A stretch of 64,000 nt of DNA from Plasmodiophora brassicae (lineage: Eukaryota; Endomyxa; Phytomyxea; Plasmodiophorida; Plasmodiophoridae). Positions 20,182 through 31,028 of this stretch are shown here, in pieces (position 1 is the first letter of the stretch; each line of letters starts with the position of its first letter). The notes below the pieces were generated by a model. It had not been told where the DNA came from. It worked only from the letters and a program-made list of their open reading frames with translations, and did no database searches. The position numbers and the translations under genes were made by a program. The stretch is taken from the NCBI GenBank assembly GCA_039704465.1, contig JASFAU010000002.1, forward strand, positions 992,001 through 1,056,000, read 5' to 3'.

Positions 20182-21335
20182 TCACCCAGCGCGGGAACTG
20201 TTGCTGTTATTGTTGTTGTCAAGGAGAATGTTGCTTGCACGTTCGACGTCATTGAACGATTCTACGAGTGCTCTTCGAACGGCGTCTTCGGAGAATCCCA
20301 TTCCGACGAGCATCGTCACCTGCAGAAAATCATGTCAGTGCAATCATTGACGGGACATTTCGTCCATACGTCGCTTTCGTTCGGCGCGGGGACGTCTTGG
20401 ACGGACCCAGTACCACGATTAAGCATTTCATGGTCGGCAGGCCGACGGGAATGCTGACCACCAGCAGAAGACGCCCCGTCGGTGGACAAGAAGCGCCCGA
20501 AAGTGTTCTCACAGAGCCGCACGACTGATATCGGTATCTCAAACTTATTGAACGGCAACGCTTCGACGATGTGAAGAACGCCCGAAATCAGGCCAATCAC
20601 GGAAGCGACAAACGATCTAGCCGTAGGCATACTTGCCAGCGCCAGCTGTTACCATTGTAAATATCACTAGGGTAAGGCGGAACCGGACGACGTATACCTG
20701 GGCCCCTAGGAGATACATGATGGCTTTCTCCCCTAAGGGGATCCCGACAAGCTTGACGCTGGATACAGACGGGATGCGAGCGAAGAAGTACACGAAGACG
20801 CCGAACACAATAGCATATGGGCCTGGCTGGGCGAGACCCACCCCGTGCATGGCAGCGGACAACCCCAGTTGCAGAATACTTGAGCTGAACATGAAGAACA
20901 AAATCATGGACTATGGACGTGCGATTGTCACACTGTGAACGGCATGCATACGCTGGTGTCCTACCGCGAACTTTCTACTGCCCATCATTCTTTCGAATGT
21001 TCGGAACGCGTACAGAATGATAACACCAAAGAAGAGCTCAGGCGGCGTCTGGAACACGAAGTGGCATGCCACAAATCTCCACACCTGCGTTCAGTTATTC
21101 AGAGTAATCCGGATATACGCACAGGAGGAGCCGACCTCATATGATTTATTCCAGGACAGGTCGAACGCGGTCCTGTCGCGGACAAGCCCAGCAGCCAGAG
21201 ACATGGCCACCGTAGTCAGGACGAGCAGTTTGGACACGGGCGCGCTGCCTGTACTCGCGTGAGCCCCAACCCATCCAAGGTTAGACACGCGACGTCCTGG
21301 CACTGACCGAAGCCGGACGACCCGTACCCGAGCAT
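20182..21335 (-). CDS. UBAC2: UBAC2-like rhomboid-fold ER protein with UBA domain
   Basis: Start ATG 21335: MLGYGSSGFG splices to SAPVSKLLVLTTVAMSLAAG, aligning with the start of human UBAC2 (GSSG..+APLSKSLLL). Next are FFGVIILYAFRTFERMMGSR, matching the YNFRIFERRYGS region; PYAIVFGVFVYFFARIPSVS; and GEKAIMYLLGAQVYVV, matching the IPR and LIYILGLQL segments. The last exon encodes a UBA domain (TMLVGMGFSEDAVRRALVES...ILLDNN) that binds ubiquitin. UBAC2 is a catalytically dead rhomboid relative that restricts ER lipid droplet and UBXD8 traffic and takes part in ER-associated degradation. Multi-exon with short introns. The poly-Asn tail just before the stop is low complexity. Confidence 0.85.
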
Positions 21336-21934
21336 TGCTAGTGCGTTACCGCCGAAGCCACGGAATCTGCTATCTCAACATTAGCTCCGCACGTGATTTT
21401 ACAAGTGCGGCCGCAACTCAATGATTCAACAGCGAAACGAATGGGCGTTTATGAACCAGTTGTACGGAGACGGGTGTATTCACGACAGGCCCAATGTTTA
21501 TGTGTCGAATGTCACCGTCGTAACCATGCATTGTTATGGCGTTGTAGGGTCCCCACTGGAAATGCAAATGGGAATGGTTCGTCAAGGCTGCAGCGAGTAC
21601 GAGGTTGCAGGTCGTCTGTTGCACTATCTGGAGTGCGCCAGACGAGAGGCACCCCTCGTCGCTCGAGGTTGGCAGTGGCAAGGCGAAGTCCGTGACGAAG
21701 TTCAGCATCCCGCTGGATCCGCAGCGTCCAGGTGCCGGAACCCGGGCCGCGCGGACGGACAGCTGATTCACCAGCGTCAACTGTGTGGCACGCAGCCCTG
21801 CCCGTTCTCGAACGCTCTCGTGTTGATTGTCGAGCTACGGTCCACACCCGTCATGGCGTTCTGAGTCGTTGCCGAGATTGAGTCATCGCTGGCGTCGCTG
21901 ATGCCGAGCGCCCGTGGGTCTGTCTGAGCCGCGT
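21336..21934. other. intergenic stretch with competing open frames
   Basis: About 600 bp between the start of the UBAC2-like gene and the start of DUF1336 copy 2. Frames are open on both strands (plus 21421-21864, minus 21418-21780), but neither translation shows a domain, a targeting signal or a convincing intron structure. I regard it as a divergent promoter region with possible chance frames. Confidence 0.45.
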
Positions 21935-23029
21935 ATGGGCACGACTCTGACCACCTGCTTGATGGCAGCAATGGACCATTCCACTGTCAGGAAGAAGTAC
22001 GCGATGGGAGCGACAGTACCGGAGGTCCCGCTAGATGATCTGCACAAGCATCACCACGCGTTCGCGCGCACCGACGGCACCCAGTTCGATGTCCGCATCG
22101 GGCCCAACTACGAGAAGTATGTCGAGAGACTAAGACAGAAAGCACGGCTGACGTTGCTGATGGGCTGATCGTAGGAATGGCAAGAAGGCGCAATCGGGAC
22201 CAAACCTAGGGAAGGTAGTCGGCGTTGACTTATTCAGGACCGACCGCAAATTGCTGCACATTATGGAGCACATCGAGCTGCCTGACGAATATTCGTCTCC
22301 ACATCCTAACTCTAAAGCGGGACGATTTATTCCTCAGGTAATAAGCCTGGACTGCTGCCATTGCTGTTTGTCTCATGGTTTGTTCAGCTCTTCGTAATCA
22401 ATTTTATGATGCCTATATACAGCCCAAGCAATCCACTCTGGGGAGCATCCAAGATTGACGGCAAGAGCTATAGCATTGTCATGTATATCACACTTGACAA
22501 GGAGACGATTGAGGCCATGGACAACGACTCTTTTCCTGCTGCATCTCTTCTCACTGTAACCTCACGGCTGTGGTTTTCGTTCACTGACGACATGGGCTGA
22601 TCCTGGCGTCTGCAGAAATTTCTTCAAATGGACCTGCATTCGGAGGCGGATTTCGAGCTTCGCAATCGCCTCAAAGGCATCCCCAGACTGCTGAATCCGA
22701 AGGATTGTAACCTTGGCATGGCTATGCGGCAGTTGGTGAAAACTTACGATGCCAAGCCGTTTCTGATTGGGCCCCATTACCATACGTTCTTCCGGACTAC
22801 TACATACATGGAATGCAGCATCGACATGCATCAGTGGGTCTACTTGGCCCGAAGGACGATGCACACTTTACTTCCTGAAGTCCCAAAGATGAACCTCGAT
22901 TTCGGGATCGTCCTCGAAGCACGTGGCGACGAAGTCCCGGAACGAATGATGGCAAGTGCACGGCTGTCGCGCATAGATCCCCACAGAGCATTGCATATTG
23001 AAGTGCCGCATCGTCTATCCGACACATAA
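21935..23029 (+). CDS. EDR2-C (DUF1336) domain protein, copy 2
   Basis: Start ATG 21935 (MGTTLTTCLMAAMDHS). Exon 1 ends at 22116 inside the Lys codon of NYEK; exon 2 begins at 22175. The blocks are KYAMGATVPEVPLDDL, VVGVDLFRTDRKLLHIMEHI, FVINFMMPIYSPSNPLWGAS, LRNRLKGIPRLLNPKDCNLG and LARRTMHTLLPEVPKMNLDF. It parallels copy 1 throughout and shares its intron positions, so the two arose by duplication, with the RIB7-like and UBAC2-like genes now between them. The protein is about 300 residues and consists essentially of the EDR2-C domain without the PH or START domains seen in plants. A lipid or membrane-associated role is inferred from family membership only. Confidence 0.83.
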
Positions 23030-23452
23030 ATGTATGATTAGCGTATGTGAACTTCGACCTGTTTCCAGCGATGGTGAGAGCTCCGGTTGGGTTCGGTTCG
23101 GGGACGTGGTAAATTTACCGCAGGCCATTTGTGCCAGTGATGACGTGGCACTCGGAAATTTGTGGTGGCAAATCGCTTTCGGATCGCGTGCTAAAGAGAT
23201 CGTTCGTGCGCCGACAGGCCTGATAGCAATCGGTACGTACGAGCGACCGTACCTGGCTATAAACACCAAGACGGTCGTGACCAGGACGGAGACACCGACG
23301 GTTCTGATTGCCAGTTGGCAGATTGGAACGGAATCGCCCCTGGCCCTGGCGACGGGGGCTGTGCAAGTCCGCGCGGACTCCGCTTTTGTATCGTTTGGCC
23401 GCCGCATCGACTGTTCGACCCATCGTCGCTCTCTCGCATCGCGGGTTCGCAT
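23015..23452 (-). CDS. hypothetical small membrane protein
   Basis: An uninterrupted 145-residue frame from ATG 23452 with one hydrophobic segment (VGVSVLVTTVLVFIARYG) and a basic N-terminus. Its 3' end overlaps the end of DUF1336 copy 2 by 15 bp, and its start is 47 bp from the divergent SAR1 start. A frame of similar length is open on the other strand, so coding potential is not decided. The TM segment and fit between neighbours favour this strand, but it may be only the SAR1 promoter. Confidence 0.3.
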   Translation of the reverse strand: MRTRDARERRWVEQSMRRPNDTKAESARTCTAPVARARGDSVPICQLAIRTVGVSVLVTTVLVFIARYGRSYVPIAIRPVGARTISLARDPKAICHHKFPSATSSLAQMACGKFTTSPNRTQPELSPSLETGRSSHTLIIHLCVG

Positions 23453-23498
23453 CAGCGGCCGACGTCCTTAGGCGGGCGGGGACGCGAGCGCAGAAGGC

Positions 23499-24233
23499 AT
23501 GTTTGACTGGTTCTTTAATATCCTGGGCTCCCTCGGGCTGTACAACAAGGAGGCCCGGATCCTGTTCCTCGGTCTAGATAATGCTGGCAAGACCACGCTG
23601 ACACATATGCTTGCAAACGGCAAGGTACCATGGCATAATTTGTATATATTACCCCGAATCGATATCAATCGATGCTGAATAGGTGGCGTCTTTGGAGCCA
23701 ACGCGTCACCCACAGGGCGAGCAGATCCAGGTGGGCGAATATTGTCATCGATCAGCCCTGGTGCAATGTACTGACTTGCATTGCAGATTGGCAACATCCG
23801 TTTCAAGACTTTCGACATGGGTGGTCACCATGCAGCTCGTAGATTGTGGGCCGACTATTTCGCCAATGTTAACGGCATCGTCTACATGGTCGACGCCGTT
23901 GACAGAGAACGATTCCCTGAGAGCCGTGCAGGTACCACGCGTGTTTGTCAATTCTGTGTGACGATTGGTAGTGACGCCTCATTAGAACTGGCCCAACTTC
24001 TGTCAACCGAAAGCCTGATGAAAGTCCCGTTTCTGATTCTGGGCAACAAGATCGATCGCGACGGTGCGGCAAGTGAGGATGAGCTGCGGCACGAGCTTGG
24101 CCTGCAAAACCTGACGACAGGAAAGGAGGGTCGCGTCGGCGAGGGCATTCGCCCGATCGAACTCTTCATGTGCAGTGTCGTCCGACGATCTGGCTACACG
24201 CAAGGGTTCAAGTGGCTCTCCACGTACATCTGA
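23499..24233 (+). CDS. SAR1: SAR1, COPII coat GTPase
   Basis: ATG 23499 gives the membrane-inserting N-terminus [18 protein letters not shown], then [17 protein letters not shown] (P-loop), [33 protein letters not shown] (switch II) and [14 protein letters not shown]. Splicing then gives [38 protein letters not shown] and [19 protein letters not shown]. These follow SAR1 throughout, including the amphipathic Trp/Phe N-terminus used instead of myristoylation and the MCSV motif near the end. SAR1 recruits Sec23/24 to ER exit sites. The switch II GGHE of most Sar1 proteins is GGHH here; the catalytic His is kept. Four short introns; the last acceptor is the cctcattag before ELAQL, which restores the frame. 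Confidence 0.93.
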
Positions 24234-24476
24234 TTCCCCTGAACTGTTCATGTACCACCCCGTTCCCCTGACAACAGTGAATGCGTATACATATGCCGTC
24301 GGATGAGTTGAATACACAAACGACAGAAAGTGACACTTCCGGTACACTCTCAGCACTTGACCGCACATCTCTCACCGACGCGGTGCAGAGAACGTGTGTG
24401 CTGTCTGGAGTCGCGTGCACCATTTAGCGTCTGCGGACACCGCGTCGACATTGGGTGTCGACTGCTTGCCAGCACG

Positions 24477-24983
24477 ATGCACTGTGCTCGCCGTGCAGTG
24501 CAACGATTCGGCCAGCGTGGCCTGGCTGTCCAGGCTGTCGGCAACGGGTCAGATTTCACTAAGTTAATCACGAATGCGCGCAAGGACCGTCTACTTGTCA
24601 TGTAGGGCCATTACCGGTTGTGTCATCGCCTTGCGCCGTTCACTTACTTGGCGGTCCCAGTGATTATTCTGCAACGTGGTGTCGTCCTTGCGTTGAGTTC
24701 GGCCCCATATTCGATACGATGTCGGAAGCGTTTGCGCAGCAGGCGGATTTCTTCAAAGTCGACATTGACCAGCTGCCTGATCAGACGGCAGAGGCTCGCG
24801 TTACGGGTAGGTTAATATACGTCGTCAATTTCAACGACCAGACTGAGATACACGCACGTTTCAGCTGTCCCAACGTTTCATTTGGTTCGCAATGGGAAAA
24901 CGGTCGCTACCGTGACCGGAGCCGATCAAGACGAATTGGAGAAGATGATCAACAAGCACGCCGCAGCCGAAGGAAGCAATTAA
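24477..24983 (+). CDS. mitochondrial-type thioredoxin (WCRPC)
   Basis: ATG 24477 starts a basic leader (MHCARRAVQRFGQRGLAVQA), followed by FTKLITNARKDRLLVIDYSA and TWCRPCVEFGPIF. The remaining exon blocks are ADFFKVDIDQLPDQTAEARV, AVPTFHLVRNGKTVATVTGA and DELEKMINKHA. The order (active-site CxxC, VDID strand, cis-Pro in VPTF, final helix) is standard thioredoxin, reducing protein disulfides. The leader suggests mitochondrial targeting. The active site is WCRPC, not the usual WCGPC. Two GT-AG introns are needed, one splitting the LVID codons and one just before AVPTF. The stop overlaps that of the convergent LRR gene. Confidence 0.9.
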
Positions 24984-25734
24984 TCATTGGTGTATTTTAC
25001 CGTTTCAGCAATTTGTCGGTCGGCTTGCGTCTGGTAGTCGGGATGATCGAAATCAAACTCAAACACGCGGAGCTTCGAGCGATGCGGCTTGCCCAGGGCG
25101 TTGAGAACGAGGATGGCGGTATACGATGAGCACCGTTGCCTGTGCATTTCGTTAAGCAATAAGGTGGCCCATAGTGGGTACTGTTACTGACTTTCTATGT
25201 CGGATCCGCAATTCTCTTAGCTCGGAAAACGGACTCTCTACGAGGAGGATAACGCCTTCATCGCTAAGACGATTTCGCGTGAAGTTAATGACTGATAGGT
25301 TGGGAAGCAGCCCCTTTTCGCCGGCTGTAACTAGTGCGTCCCTGTGTGCAAATCAGACCCGTTCTGCCATGCAGCAGTGCACAACGAACACAAACGGATC
25401 CCCAATGCCACAATTTTGCAACGCAAGCGTGTGGAGATATTGGTTGGGGCTCAGCAGCGACATGAGAATTCGGGAGAACTTCCTCAGGTCGTTGTCCGGA
25501 AGGCATTCCAAGAACGCATTGTCAGACAGTGTGAAGCTGGGCGCTCACTAATAAGCACGGTAGGTGTCGTACACAGCAACCACAAACTCCTTACTCTTTG
25601 ATGTTTGGGGAGTCTCGTGCAATAGTTGACATAATATCGTCAATGGTATCCAATGGAGAACCCTCCAATTTGACAGGCGACATCGGAGAGAACGAGAAGC
25701 GGGACCTAAACGATGAACGCTCAGAGATCAACAT
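24980..25734 (-). CDS. leucine-rich-repeat protein, copy B
   Basis: Start ATG 25734 (MLISERSSFRSRFSFSPMSP). Splicing leads to DFTLSDNAFLECLPDNDLRK, SLLSPNQYLHTLALQNCGIG, GLLPNLSVINFTRNRLSDEG, LLVESPFSELRELRI and a tail LNALGKPHRSKLRVFEFDFD. The L..L.L..N.+.D.G pattern is that of ribonuclease-inhibitor-type or tropomodulin-type LRRs. The DNAFLE....ND...R lead resembles the region before the LRR cap of tropomodulins, but no actin-binding motif can be shown. It lies 24 bp after copy A on the same strand and ends overlapping the thioredoxin stop. The donor near 25430 is uncertain, so a few residues there are unresolved. Confidence 0.65.
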
Positions 25735-25757
25735 GCCATAAGCTTTAGCTGCCCATC

Positions 25758-27170
25758 TTACTTCCGTTTTGCTGACAGAGAATTCGTCGTCGAAGAACGT
25801 TTGCTCGTTTGAGGCGAAAGTAAAGGGGACAATTTCGCTGACGGAGTGACAGGCGTAATCGACAGTCGAGTCTGCTTCTTTCTGTTTCTTTCAAGGTTAA
25901 GCCGCAGGTCTTCCATAGCTTCTTCGCTAACGTCAAGCGTTAAGTCTATCAAAGACTGATTCCAGACAAATGTTGACATGATCACGGTGTTGGCTTCGAC
26001 TGCAAACTTGCCGATCAAATCCTGCACCAGCGCAGGTCAGCCACGTGTACCTGGAACGTCGTTCCAGTACCTGTTGACCGGCAAGTCGCAGTGATTCGAA
26101 TGGAATCACGGAAAACGGATGCTGTTCCTCGTCGCATGCATGGTGTTTGTGCACAAGCGACACGATCTTTGAAATGTCGGCGACTTGAAAGCAGTTTCTT
26201 TCCAGATCCAGGAACCGGATGTTGCGGAACGCTCCGTTGGCAATGACCGCGTTGCAGAAAAGCTCAACGAAGACTGAAGGGAGAGAGTTGCCTTTGTGAA
26301 TATTTAGCCCAGGCGCAAATACCTCTGCCCCGAAGACAACTTACCCGGCAACTTGAGAGTATTCAGATGCGTATTCTGTGACAGAAGCGACAGTGTCGAC
26401 TGAAAACTCGACAGCTGCTCACAGCTCAGCATCTCCGCTAAGACCGGGTTATCTTCGAGCAGGAACGCTTTCATCTGTGGAGTAGTCGAATGGATCTCGA
26501 GTAGCGCCGTCTTCAGGCTTTCAACGTTCGCAGAATGCTCGTCCGAATTCCTGTTCGACAGAATCACGTGAGCAGTGTTTGCGTTTGCTGGGGAGCGCCA
26601 GTTGACGTTGAGTTCAATGATATGAGGGTTCTTCTGCAACGCATCCAACAATGCCTCGTCGGCCACCGCTGTCGACGGACGAAGCTGGTTAGCCGCCCAT
26701 ATCTTCATGTTGTGCTGCACCTGCAGACCCGATAGGCATTGCCCCAGAGCAACGAACCCCGTATCTGTTATCAGGTTCTGGTTCAAGTTCAGCTGCGACA
26801 GATGTGGAAACCGGCCGTCTGAAAGCAGCTTGCAGAATGCTATCAAGAATTCATCAGACACGAAGGACCTCTGAAGACGGCCGTCAGGTGAGTCGTTTGC
26901 GTCATTGCAGTGCACCCGATTTACCTGAAGACTCAGCGTTTCCAGGACAGTTACCTCACTTAGCGCATTGAGAAAGCGGCTATAGGCGACTTGACGAATC
27001 CCGGTGGCCAGACGCGACATGAACGGATTATCGGTTAGGAAAACGTGGCGTTCCTCGCGGCGATGACTGAGAAAGGCGATAACGTCATCTAGGTTGCCGA
27101 ACTGGACGTATCCAGCCGACTGCAGAGAGCGTCGCGGTGACAGAATCGCACCGGCGCCTTCGCCCTTCAT
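25758..27170 (-). CDS. leucine-rich-repeat protein, copy A
   Basis: Start ATG 27170 (MKGEGAGAILSPRRSLQS). The large first exon holds MSRLATGIRQVAYSRFLNAL, VLETLSLQVNRV, HLSQLNLNQNLITDTGFVAL and IIELNVNWRSPAN, spaced like LRR units. A consensus gtaagt donor after LKLPG leads to VFVELFCNAVIANGAFRNIR and FLDLERNCFQVADISKIV, then FESLRLAGQQ joined to DLIGKFAVEANTVIMSTFVW and a basic Ser/Lys/Arg tail. The total is about 430 residues. The fold and the immediate downstream LRR neighbour suggest an old tandem duplication. Intracellular location is likely because no signal peptide is seen. Function unknown; LRR proteins usually act as protein-binding scaffolds. Confidence 0.7.
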
Positions 27171-27243
27171 ACTGAACCCCGTGCCGATTTATGGTCCGTG
27201 CGTACGCCGCCCATTCTGGATTTGCCTCCGTATTGACAACTCG

Positions 27244-27315
27244 ACACACAAAGTGTCAGCCACACACAAAGTGTCAGCCACACACAAAGTGTCAGCCACA
27301 CACAAAGTGGCAGCC
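27244..27315. repeat. 18-bp minisatellite, four units
   Basis: Four head-to-tail copies of an 18-bp unit (acacacaaagtgtcagcc). The first three are identical and the fourth has one change. It sits in the 548-bp divergent region between LRR copy A and AP-1 mu. The unit length is a multiple of three and it reads as a Thr-His-Lys-Val-Ser-Ala repeat, but no gene around it is supported. Confidence 0.9.
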
Positions 27316-27718
27316 TCGTACACACTAGAACCGGTACGGTGGATGTACAGCGTCTTGCGTCGACGACAAACTTTAGACAACGAACCATCAGGCAGATGAG
27401 GCGGAAAATTGTTCCCCTACCATTCGAGTGATGATGCCAGGTCTCGGGAACCTCCGCGTAGACTAATTCGACTGATGATGCAAAGTGAAGGAAATTCCAG
27501 GTACAGAACAAACGTGGCTACCTTGTTGTGCTACCTTGCAGGTGTGCACTGTGCAGTCAGCACCCTGATTGGTGATTGCGCGGAACACGTGCAAGTACAA
27601 GTTTGTGATGCTGCTGGAATTTTTTGTTCGACATTTTGTGGCGTTTGGCTGCGCGTCGCGATTATCAGTTTGGCGTTCACAGAGCGAGCGGCTGGCGTTT
27701 GGTCGGCCGTGACGAACG

Positions 27719-29507
27719 ATGGTTGTTTCCGCCGTCTTCATCATGGACCTGAACGGCAAAGTTATCATCTCCCGTAACTACCGTGGCGACATCCCGATGA
27801 CTGTTGCCGACACCTTCAAGCAGATTATGTATGAGAATGCGTCTGTTTTGAATTTAAGCACACGTTGATGAATGATTGTGGGTAGTGCGACAGCTGAAGA
27901 AGGGGCGCCATTAACCCCTGTCATCCCTACCGAAGAGGGATATAGTTTTGTGTACATCACACATTCCAACTTGCTGCTTGTCGCCGTCACGAAAAGGAAT
28001 TCAAATGCTATGATGATTTTAACATTCCTGTTCGTACCATACGGGTTATTCGGTACTCGGCACTGAGCTGTACGTGCAGGTATTCGCTTGTCAAGGTTAT
28101 GATCGATTATTTCCGAGTTCTCGAAGAAGAATCCATCCGCGACAATTTCGTGATTGTTTATGAACTCATGGACGAAATGATGGACTTTGGTTATCCACAG
28201 CACACTGACTCTCAGCTGCTGAAGAAGTACACATGTGTTCGATGTCACGGTGGTATACTATGTAACATGTGCGTTCAGGTACATCATGAACGAAAGCCAC
28301 AAGATGGAAGCCCGTCCTCCTGTTGAGCTGACTAACGCCGTGAGCTGGCGCGTTGAAGGGATTAAGCACAAGAAAGACGAGGTTCGCATTTAGAAATAGT
28401 TTTGATTACGACTCTGATATGGCGGTAGGTCTTCCTCGACGTCATTGAAAAGCTCAATTTACTTGTCTCCAACACTGGAACAGTTCTCCACTCAGAAATC
28501 ATTGGGACTCTCAAGATGAAATCGTTCTTAAGCGGAATGCCCGAGCTGAAACTTGGCCTCAACGACCGTCTTTTGTTCCAGTCACGAAATCCTAGTTCGT
28601 TTCCCTTTTTATGTTTCTAAGGCTAGAGTTAAAGTCAATGTTCTAGATGTCAAATCCAAGACCGTTGAAATGGATGACATCCGCTTCCATCAGTGTGTCC
28701 GTCTTGCGCGATTCGAGCAGGACCGCACGATATCGGTAGCTATCCCTAGCGTTAACACGAATACCAGCTCTGACTTGCACTTTAGTTCATTCCCCCTGAT
28801 GGCGAATTTGAGCTCATGTCCTATAGGCTTGACACTCAGGTTGCTTTCGAGTTTTGCGTTGCACTGAGCAAGCTAATGTGTTACGGTCAGGTTCGTCCGC
28901 TCTTCTGGGTCGAATGTAAAGTTCAGCCACACTCCCGGAGTCGAGTGGAGTACATGGTGAAGGCGAAGTCTAGCTTCAAGCGCAAGAGTTCAGCGAACAA
29001 TGTCAAAATTATCATACCTGTCCCTTCGGTATGCCAATCTCACAGCACGTAATAGCAACTGACGGCATGTGCTCCCTAGGATGCCGACTCCCCTCAGTTC
29101 AAAGCGAGTGTTGGAACAGTGGAATACATTCCAGAGAAGAACTCTCTTGTATGGAACATCAAGCAGTTTCCAGGTCAGTCAAGCGTCCCTTGACTTTCAC
29201 CACGTTTTGTGAACGTGCTATTAGGTCAAAGAGAATATCTTATGAGGGCGGAAATTGGTCTTCCTTCGGTAGAGGCGGAGGAGTCGTCAGAAAGTCGACC
29301 ACCGATCCGTGTTGAGTTCGAAGTAATTCGTTTGGGAATTCATAGCTCATGTACTTCGCGTGCTCATTCGTGTGTTAGATTCCCTACTTCACCGTTTCCG
29401 GAATTCAAGTGCGCTACTTGAAGATCATCGAGAAGAGCGGATACCAGGCGCTCCCATGGGTGCGCTACATAACACAGAACGGCGAATACGCCCTTCGTAT
29501 GAACTGA
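27719..29507 (+). CDS. AP1M: AP-1 complex subunit mu
   Basis: ATG 27719: MVVSAVFIMDLNGKVIISRN, then FVYITHSNLLLVAVTKRNSN, LEEESIRDNFVIVYELMDEM, ELTNAVSWRVEGIKHKKDEV, FLSGMPELKLGLNDRLLF, VEMDDIRFHQCVRLARFEQD, DGEFELMSYRLDTQV, YMVKAKSSFKRKSSANNVKI, KQFPGQREYLMRAEIGLPSV, and the final SGYQALPWVRYITQNGEYAL. These match AP-1 mu along the full length: an N-terminal longin half and a C-terminal homology domain that reads YxxPhi sorting signals. AP-1 packages cargo in clathrin vesicles between trans-Golgi and endosomes. Many short introns interrupt it. The absence of the AP-2 type phosphoinositide Lys cluster and the NGEY..R tail favour AP-1 over AP-2. Confidence 0.93.
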
Positions 29508-29548
29508 TGCAAACGCTACCGTATAAATGTTACATTGCATCATGTACT

Positions 29549-30661
29549 TTACGTTTCTATCTGGAACAGTTTCGGCCAGCGCTTGCCCGAGATTATCAGT
29601 CGTTGCGTCGGAGCGTGAAAGGCAATGCCATTAAGCACCGAGTCGTAATCTGTTTCGAATCCCAGCTCTTGGATATGCTTTACGATGGATGCCATGGCCA
29701 ACACTCTCTCCACTTGCCCAGTCAGCGGGTCGACGACGATCATATGCGCGTCCATCCATATGTTCGCCCACACCTTGCCTTCAATACACTCAAGCTCATT
29801 GATTCGCGGCACGGGTTGTCCTTGAGCAGTGGTAACCTGCCGAACAATACAACGTCACATTCGCCGCAAAGAGCGGATGCACCCAGATGTACCTTCACAG
29901 ATCTCTTCTTGGTGAATTCAGCGTCATCGTAGAAATTGAGTGTATGGGAACCGTCACTAACGACGAATTCACCAGCAGCCGGGAGGTGACAAATGCCCCA
30001 CCCCTCTGTCTCCAAGTGGTGCTTTCGCACAGTCTTAAGCGTATGCTTATCGTAAACCAAGACGACATGTTCCCTCCACGTCAGCTGGTACACTGTATCA
30101 TCGACAACGGTAAGGCCCTCGCCAAACAGCTCCGCGTCCAGCGCCCTGCCCGGATTCCATATTGTAAGAGCAGTAATTCGGCTGAATTTAAACGTTCTTA
30201 CCGTTCACGTATAATCCGGCCTGATGTTATATTCCATAGCCGAACGAATGATTTTCCGTACAGTCCACCACTTTCCCATAGCAACTCGGCATGCTCATCG
30301 TCAGGTTCAAACTCGATTCCTTGCAGAAAAGCTTTAACGAACGTGTTATACTGGGATCCTGACGCTTCAAGACAATACGCGACTTACAGTTAGTATCATG
30401 AACGAATTCGTGAACGACACGAGGCGTCTCAGGTACAACGACACGAGGCGCCTTAGGTACCAGGTTTGAAGGGGGCACATCCATCACAGTCATCGTCGAT
30501 CGCAATGCCGGTGTCGACAGAACAGCATACCAGCCAGCGCTGCACAGCGCTGCGATAACGATGACAGCGGGTCCGACAATACCCCATGAGCAACTCCGCT
30601 CATATCTGGGTGCACGCTGCCTGCCTGCCTGGTTCATCTGCCGCCGCCGCTGGCGAACCAT
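29549..30661 (-). CDS. membrane-anchored glutamine cyclotransferase
   Basis: ATG 30661 begins a basic cytosolic tail followed by one transmembrane segment (IVGPAVIVIAALCSAGWYAV), giving type II topology. The body follows the beta-propeller glutamine cyclotransferase family (PF05096, the plant and bacterial type): FLQGIEFEPDDEHAELLWES, YQLTWREHVVLVYDKHTLKT, EGWGICHLPAAGEFVVSDGS, INELECIEGKVWANIW, VLNGIAFHAPTQRLIISGKR and WPKLFQIET. These enzymes convert N-terminal Gln to pyroglutamate on secretory proteins, protecting them from aminopeptidases; a luminal catalytic domain fits the anchor. The stop lies about 40 bp from the convergent AP-1 mu stop. Exon borders are approximate. Confidence 0.85.
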
Positions 30662-31028
30662 TCATTGACCGATTCCACGAATGCTGCTCGTCTGCGTTAG
30701 CCGCTGTAATGAACGCGGCCACGCCCACAGTGGTGGACCAATCCGAATCGGCGCGCGCAGCGTGTCCTGTCAATCGGCAGCCACGGATGCTTGACAATGG
30801 GCATACGCCATACGGACATTCGTGGCACCCTGCGATGACGGCGATCGTTGCCCGTTCCCGCCAAGCGCTGTTCTGCTCCGCCACCTTTGCAGATGGTAGC
30901 GAAGCTGCACATGCGAAGAACGGAAAGAGCGGGTTGACGTTTCAGTGGGAGAAAAACGCGTGCTCGTGCAGACTCGCAGCGGTTTATTTAAGCAGTAGGG
31001 AGTACTTGGCACGCATTGTAATTTTGTC
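30662..31028. other. divergent promoter region
   Basis: 367 bp between the starts of the glutamine cyclotransferase and the TMCO4-like gene. Open frames cross it on both strands without domains; I see no RNA gene or repeat. It presumably carries both promoters. Confidence 0.5.
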
